A stretch of DNA of 64,000 bases, taken from the NCBI GenBank assembly GCA_964420985.1, contig CAYQUT010000008.1:26931-90930 (forward strand), read 5' to 3'. Source of the stretch: CAMCTV01 sp964420985 (lineage in GTDB: Bacteria; Bacteroidota; Bacteroidia; Flavobacteriales_D; Sanyastnellaceae). Made by a program: the position numbers and the translations under genes. The notes below the pieces were generated by a model, which was not told the DNA's origin, ran no database searches, and saw only the letters and a list, made by a program, of their open reading frames with translations. Shown piece by piece: positions 7,654 to 16,000 of the stretch (its first letter is position 1; each line of letters opens with the position of its first letter).

Positions 7654-8703
7654 TCAAAAATAATGCTCCACCGCAAACTGGTATTGTTCAATAAATATTT
7701 TCTTGAATGCACTGAGATTATTGCGTTCGTAAAAAATCAATAATGCTTTTTTGTAGGCAATAGGATCAATGGTCCTAAAAGACAACGGACAATCCCGGTG
7801 GTACATCAGGATGGCATTGCTCACAATCCTAGCTGTGCGCTTGTTCCCATCATCAAAGGGTTGAATGTAGCTAATCAGCAACAAGGCCAACAAAGCCTTT
7901 TCCCACACATTGCTTCGCTCATTGATCAAATCACACATCCCCTGCAATGCCTCTCTGATCTGATGCTCATTGTCCAATGGCTTGTACAAGGTTCCAGAAA
8001 TCCCTACCCTTCTATTTCTGATGTTGCGCTGAACCCCCAATTCCTTAATCAACATACTGTGCACATCTTCCAAGACACGAACCGTAAGCGGTTCAATAAA
8101 GTTGGGATGATCCAATAAAAAATCCAAAGCCGACTTGTGATTCAACAACATCACCGCCTCATCCTTGGTCTTTCCAGAGGCTGTCAATTGTTGTTTCAAA
8201 AGCAACTCCGTTTCCAATAAAGAATAAGTGTTGCCCTCTATTTGGGATGACTTCCAACTCAAATCAATGGCCAATCTTTCAAACTCCGTTTTGAATTCTG
8301 ACTGATGCAATTGCTGAATGTTCTGTTTGAATTTTCCGGAAATACGCTGAAGCAATAACAACTCCTTTGAAGTAAAGATGCTCCCCTGCTGTGCAATGGT
8401 GTCCAACAAATTAAAATTAAAGGATGGAATAATCTCCCGCTCCAAATCCTCTTGTTGGAAATACTCCTCGACATCCACCTCACCGCGCAAGGTAAAAGCT
8501 GGATTCAAGGCATACAAAGTCCCGCGACCATTCCCATACTTGGCCACCTCTTCTTCTACCATCATGACATTCAATGTCCTCTTCACCGTGGCATAGGCCA
8601 CCGGAGTCTCCATCAATCGATGCAATTCAGCTGAAGAAATCTGAGGATATCGCTTGAGCAATGTCGCGATTTCATTTCTAATCGGCAATCTTTCCCTTCC
8701 CAT
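7654..8703 (-). CDS. winged-helix Fic-family protein with degenerate active site (H->Q)
   Basis: A 349-aa protein. Residues ~1-70 look like a winged helix-turn-helix (RYPQISSAELHRLM, TVKRTLNVMMVEEEV). Residues ~100-340 are a Fic fold with the inhibitory-helix signature SSQIEGN before the core and the core motif YIQPFDDGNKRTAR. Active Fic AMP-transferases have HPFx(D/E)GN(G/K)R. Here the catalytic His codon is CAA (Gln), a one-base change, while the anion-binding and Arg residues remain. It therefore probably lacks classical AMPylation activity and may act as a DNA-binding regulator or use another chemistry. It is translationally coupled to the downstream nucleotidyltransferase, and palindromes lie at its promoter. 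Confidence 0.88.
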   Translation of the reverse strand: MGRERLPIRNEIATLLKRYPQISSAELHRLMETPVAYATVKRTLNVMMVEEEVAKYGNGRGTLYALNPAFTLRGEVDVEEYFQQEDLEREIIPSFNFNLLDTIAQQGSIFTSKELLLLQRISGKFKQNIQQLHQSEFKTEFERLAIDLSWKSSQIEGNTYSLLETELLLKQQLTASGKTKDEAVMLLNHKSALDFLLDHPNFIEPLTVRVLEDVHSMLIKELGVQRNIRNRRVGISGTLYKPLDNEHQIREALQGMCDLINERSNVWEKALLALLLISYIQPFDDGNKRTARIVSNAILMYHRDCPLSFRTIDPIAYKKALLIFYERNNLSAFKKIFIEQYQFAVEHYF

Positions 8704-8705
8704 AA

Positions 8706-8731
8706 TTGAGCCTTATCATATTAAAGCTCAA
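8706..8731. promoter_or_regulatory. inverted repeat overlapping the fic promoter (possible operator)
   Basis: TTGAGC and GCTCAA arms (6 bp) are separated by 14 nt and lie between the -7 box and the start codon of the Fic gene, overlapping the end of the box. A second palindrome, TTGAGCCTCAA, lies at 8777-8787 just upstream of the promoter. The shared TTGAG half-sites make these candidate autoregulatory sites for the winged-helix domain (inference). Confidence 0.5.
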
Positions 8732-8736
8732 AATTA
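8729..8736 (-). promoter_or_regulatory. -7 box TAATTTTG of the fic-MNT operon
   Basis: A consensus TAnnTTTG box on the minus strand, with a TTG at 8757-8759 as a possible -33 element (20-nt spacer). Start codon at 8703. Confidence 0.5.
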
Positions 8737-8876
8737 CAACTTTAACACGGACAAAACAATAAATAAATCCATTATTTTGAGCCTCAATTCATTCAAGCTT
8801 ACAATTATGATCAATGACAGACCTTCCGGAATCATTGAAATCCTGGTCAAAAAGCCCAAAAAACAAGGCTTTTTCG

Positions 8877-8884
8877 TACTTTTG
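8877..8884 (+). promoter_or_regulatory. -7 box TACTTTTG of icmF
   Basis: A consensus TAnnTTTG box ending 5 nt before ATG 8890, predicting a leaderless or nearly leaderless icmF mRNA. Confidence 0.5.
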
Positions 8885-8889
8885 CCGCA

Positions 8890-11800
8890 ATGGAAAATCT
8901 TGTTTATCAACCTCAAAATAAAGTGAGAGTGGTTACTGCTGCGTCGTTGTTCGACGGGCATGACGCGGCCATCAATATCATGCGCCGCATCATCCAAACC
9001 ACAGGATGTGAAGTGATTCATTTGGGACATGACCGTTCTGTAGAAGAAGTGGTCAATTGCGCCATTCAAGAGGACGTGCAAGCCATCGCAATGACCAGCT
9101 ACCAAGGCGGTCATACTGAATATTTCAAGTACATGTTTGATCTCCTTCAAGAAAAAGGAGCCGGTCACATTAAAATTTTTGGTGGTGGCGGTGGTACCAT
9201 TCTTCCCGAAGAAATCAAAGAATTACACGCCTATGGGATTACACGCTTGTACCATCCAGACGATGGTCGTTCCATGGGTTTACAGGGGATGATCAATGAT
9301 TTGGTTTCCAAATCAGACTTCCCAACGGGTAACAATGTCCAAGTAAAAGCTGTTGAATTAAAAGACAAAAACCCTGTTCAGTTGGCGCAAGTCATTTCTG
9401 CTGCTGAAAATTTCCCTGAAGAAAACAAATCCCTTTTTGAAGAAATAAAAGCTGCCGCTACTGCCTCCAAAGTACCCGTTTTGGGCATTACCGGTACAGG
9501 TGGTGCAGGAAAATCCTCTATGGTGGATGAATTGGTTCGCCGCTTCATCATTGACTTTCCGGAGAAACACATTGGTATCATCTCTGTTGATCCTTCCAAA
9601 AAGAAAACAGGCGGTGCCTTGTTGGGCGATCGCATACGCATGAACAGCATCAAGCACCCTCACGTTTATATGCGCTCATTGGCCACGCGCCAGAGCAACT
9701 TGGCCTTGTCCAAACATGTGGCAGAGGCTGTGGATGTTCTGAAAGCCGCACAGTTTGATCTCATCATTCTTGAAACTTCCGGAATCGGTCAATCGGATAC
9801 AGAAATAATGGACCACAGTGATTTGGCGTTGTACATCATGACACCTGAATTTGGTGCCGCTACCCAATTGGAAAAAATTGACATGCTTGATTTTGCTGAT
9901 GTGGTGGCCATCAACAAGTTTGACAAACGTGGTGCTTTGGATGCCATCAGAGATGTGCGCAAGCAATTCAAACGCAACCATCAGTTGTGGGATGAGGACG
10001 ATGAAAAACTACCGGTTATTGGGACCATTGCCTCACAATTCAATGACCCCGGAACCAATCGTTTGTACAAAATGATCATCGATAAAGTGGTGGAAAAGAC
10101 AGGTGCTCCGCTCCAATCGTCTTTTCAAATCACTGATGAGATGAGCGAGAAGATATTCATCATTCCACCGCACCGCACCCGTTACCTCAGTGAAATATCT
10201 GAGAACAACCGCGGTTATGACAAGTGGGTGAATGACCAATGCAACGTCATTGAAAAATTGTATGGCTTGCACACTGCGCTTTCTACGATTGAAGATGAGG
10301 AATTGAAAAAACATTTGCAAGCTTCGTTTGATCGAATCAAGCTCGACTTGGATCCGCACAATTGGCAAATCATTCAAGAATGGGAAAACAAAAAAGCCAC
10401 TTACGCACAAGATGAATACACCTTCTCAGTGCGTGGCAAGGACATCAAAGTAGCAGCCTCTACCCGTTCGCTTTCCAACTCGCGCATCCCCAAAGTCAGT
10501 ACTCCCAAGTACCGCAGCTGGGGCGATATCTTGCGTTGGAGTTTGCAAGAAAATGTTCCTGGCGAATATCCTTATACCGCAGGAATCTACCCATTCAAGC
10601 GCGAAGGAGAAGATCCAACCCGCATGTTTGCAGGAGAAGGCGGACCGGAGAGAACCAATCGCCGCTTCCATTACGTCAGTTTGGGCATGCCTGCTAAGCG
10701 CTTGTCTACAGCCTTTGACAGTGTTACCTTATATGGCAACGACCCCGGCTACCGTCCGGACATTTATGGAAAAGTAGGAAACTCAGGGGTGAGCATTTGT
10801 TGCTTAGACGATGCCAAGAAATTATACAGTGGATTTGATTTGGCCGATGCCAAAACCAGCGTATCCATGACCATCAATGGCCCAGCGCCCATGTTGCTGG
10901 GTTTCTTTATGAATGCCGCCATTGATCAACAGTGCGAGAAATACATCAAAGCCAATGGATTAGAATCCCTGGTTGAACAAAAGCTCAAAGCCAAGTGGGA
11001 AGACCGCGGATTGAAGCGCCCTACCTACCAAGGTGAATTGCCCGAAGGCAATGACGGATTGGGATTGATGTTGCTCGGCATAACCGGAGATGAAGTATTA
11101 GAGGTTGACGTTTATAACAAAATCAAAGCCGAGACCTTAAGTGCGGTTCGCGGCACGGTACAAGCCGATATCCTTAAAGAAGACCAAGCGCAAAACACTT
11201 GTATTTTCTCTACAGAATTTGCTTTGCGATTGATGGGAGATGTGCAACAGTATTTCATCGATCAACAAGTGCGCAACTTTTACTCGGTGTCCATCAGTGG
11301 TTACCACATTGCGGAAGCAGGTGCCAACCCCATCACCCAGTTGGCTTTCACTTTGGCCAATGGATTCACCTACGTTGAATATTATTTGAGTCGAGGCATG
11401 GACATCAATGCCTTTGGTCCCAATCTGAGCTTCTTCTTCAGCAATGGAATCGATCCCGAGTATGCGGTAATTGGTCGTGTGGCTCGCCGCATCTGGGCCA
11501 AGGCGTTGAGCAAAAAATACGGAGCCAATGCCCGTGCTCAAATGTTGAAGTACCATATACAAACCAGTGGCCGTTCATTGCACGCGCAAGAAATTGATTT
11601 CAATGACATACGCACTACGTTGCAAGCGTTGTATGCTATATATGACAACTGCAACAGTTTGCATACCAATGCCTATGACGAGGCCATCACCACACCTACC
11701 GAGGAAAGTGTGCGCCGCGCCATGGCCATTCAGTTGATCATCAACCGTGAGTTGGGATTGGCCAAGAATGAAAATCCATTGCAAGGTTCATTCATCATTG

Positions 11801-12249
11801 AGGAATTGACAGACTTGGTGGAAGAGGCCGTATTGAGTGAGTTTGACCGCATCACAGAGCGTGGTGGTGTATTGGGAGCCATGGAAACCATGTACCAGCG
11901 CAGCAAGATACAGGAAGAGTCCATGCATTATGAAATGCTGAAACATACCGGTGAGTATCCCATCATTGGGGTCAATACCTTCTTGAGTTCAAAGGGTTCG
12001 CCCACCGTGGTGCCAGGAGAGATTATCCGTGCGACCAGTGAGGAGAAAGAATACCAAATTCAGATGTTGGAGCAATTGCACCAGATGAGTCCGGAGAAGA
12101 TGACGGAGAGCTTGCAACAAATTCGACATGCAGCCATTCAAAATGAAAACTTGTTTGAAGTATTGATGCGAGCCACTAAGTATTGTTCTTTGGGACAACT
12201 GACCCAGAGCATGTTTGAAGTGGGAGGACAATACCGCAGAAATATGTAA
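8890..12249 (+). CDS. icmF: fused isobutyryl-CoA mutase IcmF (B12-binding, G-protein and mutase domains)
   Basis: A 1,119-aa fusion. N-terminal B12-binding domain (residues ~10-145) has the lower-ligand His in LFDGHDAA and a GGGGT loop. The central MeaB-like P-loop GTPase has Walker A GTGGAGKSS near residue 200 and NKFDKR near 340. The C-terminal acyl-CoA mutase covers ~530-1119. Substrate-determining stretches match IcmF rather than methylmalonyl-CoA mutase: YPFKREGEDPTRMFAGEGG, and ADILKEDQAQNTCIFSTEF, where Gln stands in place of the mutase Arg. It interconverts isobutyryl-CoA and n-butyryl-CoA using adenosylcobalamin, with the GTPase acting as built-in chaperone. Domain order and length fit the family. 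A probable VOC-fold gene follows 20 nt later. Confidence 0.93.
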   Translation: MENLVYQPQNKVRVVTAASLFDGHDAAINIMRRIIQTTGCEVIHLGHDRSVEEVVNCAIQEDVQAIAMTSYQGGHTEYFKYMFDLLQEKGAGHIKIFGGGGGTILPEEIKELHAYGITRLYHPDDGRSMGLQGMINDLVSKSDFPTGNNVQVKAVELKDKNPVQLAQVISAAENFPEENKSLFEEIKAAATASKVPVLGITGTGGAGKSSMVDELVRRFIIDFPEKHIGIISVDPSKKKTGGALLGDRIRMNSIKHPHVYMRSLATRQSNLALSKHVAEAVDVLKAAQFDLIILETSGIGQSDTEIMDHSDLALYIMTPEFGAATQLEKIDMLDFADVVAINKFDKRGALDAIRDVRKQFKRNHQLWDEDDEKLPVIGTIASQFNDPGTNRLYKMIIDKVVEKTGAPLQSSFQITDEMSEKIFIIPPHRTRYLSEISENNRGYDKWVNDQCNVIEKLYGLHTALSTIEDEELKKHLQASFDRIKLDLDPHNWQIIQEWENKKATYAQDEYTFSVRGKDIKVAASTRSLSNSRIPKVSTPKYRSWGDILRWSLQENVPGEYPYTAGIYPFKREGEDPTRMFAGEGGPERTNRRFHYVSLGMPAKRLSTAFDSVTLYGNDPGYRPDIYGKVGNSGVSICCLDDAKKLYSGFDLADAKTSVSMTINGPAPMLLGFFMNAAIDQQCEKYIKANGLESLVEQKLKAKWEDRGLKRPTYQGELPEGNDGLGLMLLGITGDEVLEVDVYNKIKAETLSAVRGTVQADILKEDQAQNTCIFSTEFALRLMGDVQQYFIDQQVRNFYSVSISGYHIAEAGANPITQLAFTLANGFTYVEYYLSRGMDINAFGPNLSFFFSNGIDPEYAVIGRVARRIWAKALSKKYGANARAQMLKYHIQTSGRSLHAQEIDFNDIRTTLQALYAIYDNCNSLHTNAYDEAITTPTEESVRRAMAIQLIINRELGLAKNENPLQGSFIIEELTDLVEEAVLSEFDRITERGGVLGAMETMYQRSKIQEESMHYEMLKHTGEYPIIGVNTFLSSKGSPTVVPGEIIRATSEEKEYQIQMLEQLHQMSPEKMTESLQQIRHAAIQNENLFEVLMRATKYCSLGQLTQSMFEVGGQYRRNM

Positions 12250-12269
12250 AATCAACAGGAGAAATCGCC

Positions 12270-12800
12270 ATGAAAAACAAGCTCATCACATTGGTCATGC
12301 TCATGGCGGGTTCTTTTGGAATGGGCTTTGTGGCCCACCACTACCTGAATACAACACCTGAACCAGAAGGAGATTTCAAAAGGGTAACGGGTATTGGAGG
12401 GATATTCTTCAAGTGCAAGGATCCCAAGATGATTCGGGCCTGGTACCAAGAGCACTTGGGGTTGAATACCAATCCTTACGGAGCGGTGTTTGAGTGGAGA
12501 CAGGGAGCGGATACCACGCAAAAAGGATTTACCCAATGGAGTCCCTTTGGGGAGAAGACACAATATTTTGCACCGTCCACCAAGGAGTTCATGATCAATT
12601 ACCGTGTAGCGGATTTAGAAAAATTGGTAGCTGCGCTCAAGGCGGAGGGAGTCACCATCACCGATACCATGGAGGTGTATGATTATGGAAAGTTCATCCA
12701 CATCATGGATCCGGAGGGCAACAAAATAGAATTGTGGGAGCCCAATGACAAAGTCTATGACCAGATGGGCAAGGACATGAAAATGCCCACGACGAAGTGA
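12270..12800 (+). CDS. VOC/glyoxalase-fold protein with N-terminal signal or membrane segment
   Basis: A 176-aa protein with a hydrophobic N-terminus (residues ~5-24), suggesting export or anchoring, then a single vicinal-oxygen-chelate fold: GIGGIFFKCKDPKMIRAWYQEHLGL at the start and HIMDPEGNKIELWEP at the end, the usual glyoxalase-like ending with the metal-ligand Glu. The substrate is unknown. It follows icmF by 20 nt and is probably co-transcribed. It is one of the few genes here with a visible Shine-Dalgarno sequence (AGGAG at 12257-12261, 8 nt before ATG). Confidence 0.8.
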   Translation: MKNKLITLVMLMAGSFGMGFVAHHYLNTTPEPEGDFKRVTGIGGIFFKCKDPKMIRAWYQEHLGLNTNPYGAVFEWRQGADTTQKGFTQWSPFGEKTQYFAPSTKEFMINYRVADLEKLVAALKAEGVTITDTMEVYDYGKFIHIMDPEGNKIELWEPNDKVYDQMGKDMKMPTTK

Positions 12801-12802
12801 CA

Positions 12803-12880
12803 TGTGTAGAAAATTGAAAAAACGATACACGTCTCACTCTTGATGTATAGAAAATCGCAAAATCTATACAATTGTCTCGC
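12803..12880. repeat. two diverged ~40-bp tandem units with hairpin potential
   Basis: Two units of similar wording follow each other. Each has TGTrTAG/TGTATAG near the start, GAAAATyG in the middle, ATACA further on and GTCTC at the end. The second contains TGTATAG and CTATACA as inverted arms around an AT-rich loop. They lie in the spacer between the VOC gene and the giant secreted protein. They may be decayed terminator or regulatory hairpins. No function can be assigned. Confidence 0.4.
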
Positions 12881-13020
12881 TTTTCATAGAATAAAACCTG
12901 ATTATTCAGAGATAAAACAACCAACAAAAATCATTTTCCAAATCCTATAAATAAAGTGCCTTATTGGTGTATATTTACAATGGAAAAAGTAACATTCTTC
13001 CAAGACCTATACAAATCATT

Positions 13021-16000
13021 ATGGCCAAAGAAAAATTGAACACCTATTGGGGTGAGGTAAGCACTTTGCATTTACCAAAAATTGCAACAATTGAGAGGAA
13101 CTTCATTTCCATATCTTTTTATTCTATCATCGCCAATCGCGTCGTAACTAAGAATCGCTACCGCTCCCTCATCTCTTCATCTCTTCATCTCTGCATAGCG
13201 AATCGCTTGGCTCTCGCTACCTCATTCCTTCTACTCTTCATCACCTCATTCCTAGTCCCCTCATTCCTCGTCCCCTCATCCCTTCATTCCCAAATCCCCT
13301 CTTACGTCCCCACCAACGGCCTCGTGGGCTACTGGCCCTTCAACGGAAACGCCAATGATGAAAGTGGCAATGGGAATCATGGGACGGTGAATGGCGCAAC
13401 GTTGACGAGTGATAGAGTTGGTAATTCAAATGCTGCTTTTTTATTTAGCGGATTAAACTGCTGCGGAACCCCAGATGCTGAGTCGGAAATTACAATAAGC
13501 TCTCCCTTTATTTCATTAAATGCGAACTTCACTATTTCATGCTGGATGAGGTCTTCTGATGTAACTAAATATCAACAATGTTTATTCAATTCAATCAATC
13601 ATACCGGATTCGGTGTTGAATTAAACAATGAGCATGTACCTGGAAGATTAACTTCTGGGATTGGACCTGCAGATGCTTTTTGGGATTTATTGTACTCACA
13701 AGGAAGCTATACAAATTACCAATCCAATACATGGTATTTTGTAACTTTCGTCAAATCTGGAACTTCTTACACAACTTATTTAAATGGCAATATAGACTGT
13801 ACGGTTTCAGTTCCAAATGCTGTGAACTATAATCAAATAGTTGGAATTCGATTCGGTTCTATTGGAGGGGGGCATGAAAACTTCAAAGGAACTATAGATG
13901 ATATTTCAATTCACAATAGAGCCTTGTCGTTAGTTGAGATTATTGCTTTGTACAACGGCGTTCCCTCTCAAGTTATAGCCGGCTGCACCAACACCACCGC
14001 CTGCAACTACAACGCTGCTGCCACCCAAGAAGATGGATCTTGCACCTACCCTGCTCAAACGTATTTGAACTGCGGTGGTACTTGTATCAATGATGCGGAC
14101 AATGATGGAACGTGTGATGAATTGGAAACTCCTGCCCTTCCCTCCTACCTGCCATCCAACGGCCTCGTGGGCTACTGGCCCTTCAACGGCAACGCCAATG
14201 ATGAGAGTGGGAATGGTAATAATGGGACGGTGAATGGCGCGACATTGACGACAGATAGAAATGGCAATGCAAATAGTGCATTTGGTTTTGATGGTCAAGA
14301 TGATTTTATTGAAATTCCTTATGACAACAGTTTTAACACAATTGAAAACATCACAATAAGTACATGGATTAACATCAATGATTGGTGCACTCCAAATGTG
14401 AATGGGGTAAAGTTTTTTCCAATACTCGTTCAGTATAATAACGGAAATGCAAATCCAACTGCATATGGTAATTTCGGAATTCAATTGACAGAGGTAGGAT
14501 TAAATTACTTCTATTTGAATTCAAATAATTTCGATTTTCAAAATAGCTCGCCTAATTATTGGATGATATCGCAGTGGGTGAATATTGTTGTAACTGTTGA
14601 GGGAGGAGTTGGTAATTGGTACATAAATGGGATGCATATGCAAACTATTTATGGACAATATTTCGGAGGTTCAATGTCTGGTCTTCCTATTCTGATTGGA
14701 AAACAATCACCAGTTCCAGGTTTTGGTTCAGGTTCGATATACGCAAATGGCTTACTCGACGACATCGCCATCTACAACCGCGCCCTCACCCAAGAAGAAA
14801 TCATTGCGTTGTACAATGGGACAACCAATTCGCCCATTACCGGTTGCACCAACACCACCGCCTGCAACTACAACGCCTCGGCCACCCAAGACGATGGTTC
14901 GTGCACGTTTCCTGCTCAAACGTATTTGAACTGTGCTGGCTCATGCATCAATGATGCGGACAATGATGGTATTTGTGATGAACTGGAAACTCCTGCCCTT
15001 CCCTCCTACCTGCCATCCAACGGCCTCGTGGGCTACTGGCCCTTCAACGGCAACGCCAATGATGAAAGTGGCAATGGGAATCATGGAACCGTTTTGGGAA
15101 ATATAAATTATCGGGCAAATGATCAAGGCAGATCAAATTGTATTGAATTAATAGGCGATAAAAATACATTTCCAACAAATGCTTTTGGTGAACCACTGTA
15201 TGTGAACGGAGGCCACATTAAGTTTCCCAATTTATCCAGCGAAATCTCTAATTCAATTTCAATTAATCTTTGGATTAGGAGTTTGGATAGTTCACCCGTT
15301 GAATATGCTTTTTTTTCAGGAATGGATGATTCAGGTCAAAATCGTTTGGTATTTGACTATTACAATGGTTTTTTCCTAGGTGATAATAATCCTTTGGCGT
15401 CTGTCTTATCTCCATTCAATGTAAATATTAGTCAATGGAAAATGCTTACTTTGACCTATTCACTGGGAGTATTAAAGGCATACATTAACAATGAAATCGT
15501 TGGAAACGATATCGTAACAATTTCCTCAATTCCAATAGCTAATGCAGCTTTGAATTGGCATCAATGGGCCAATGGAAATGTTGCAAGGGGATGGAGTGTA
15601 TACGATGACGTTGCAATTTACAACCGCGCCCTCACCCAAGAAGAAATCACGGCATTATACAATGGGACAAGCAATACTTCTATTGCCGGCTGCACAGATC
15701 CCACGGCTTTCAATTACAACGCCAACGCCAACCAAGATGATGGCTCTTGCATTCCGATGCTTACCTGCAACATCACAGCCAGCGCCACCACCATTTGTGA
15801 AGGAGAATCGGTGACGTTGTCTATGAATACAACAGGAGTCGGAACAGGGCTGAACGCCCTTCCAGCCAATTTGCAGCAAGGTTTGGTGGCGTACTATCCT
15901 TTCAACGGCAACGCCAATGACGAGAGTGGTAATGGGAATAATGGTACTGTCAATGGAGCAACGCTAACAGCAGATCGTTTTGGCAATGCCAATGGGGCGT

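Noticed and set aside
8654..8926. 90-aa plus-strand frame across the fic/icmF spacer
   Set aside because: Overlaps the fic start, its promoter and the icmF start; no protein-like features.
12980..13039. 19-codon frame starting ATG 12980, after a TATATTTA box
   Set aside because: Too short, ends inside the start region of the giant protein; no evidence that it is translated, although the box could serve the giant gene.
13930..14484. 184-aa minus-strand frame antisense to the LamG repeats
   Set aside because: Arises from the codon bias of the repeats on the other strand; composition is not protein-like and it has no start context.
13311..16000. Regularly spaced DNA repeats considered as a CRISPR-like array
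   Set aside because: Repeat period is ~700-860 nt, in frame, and encodes LamG domains.
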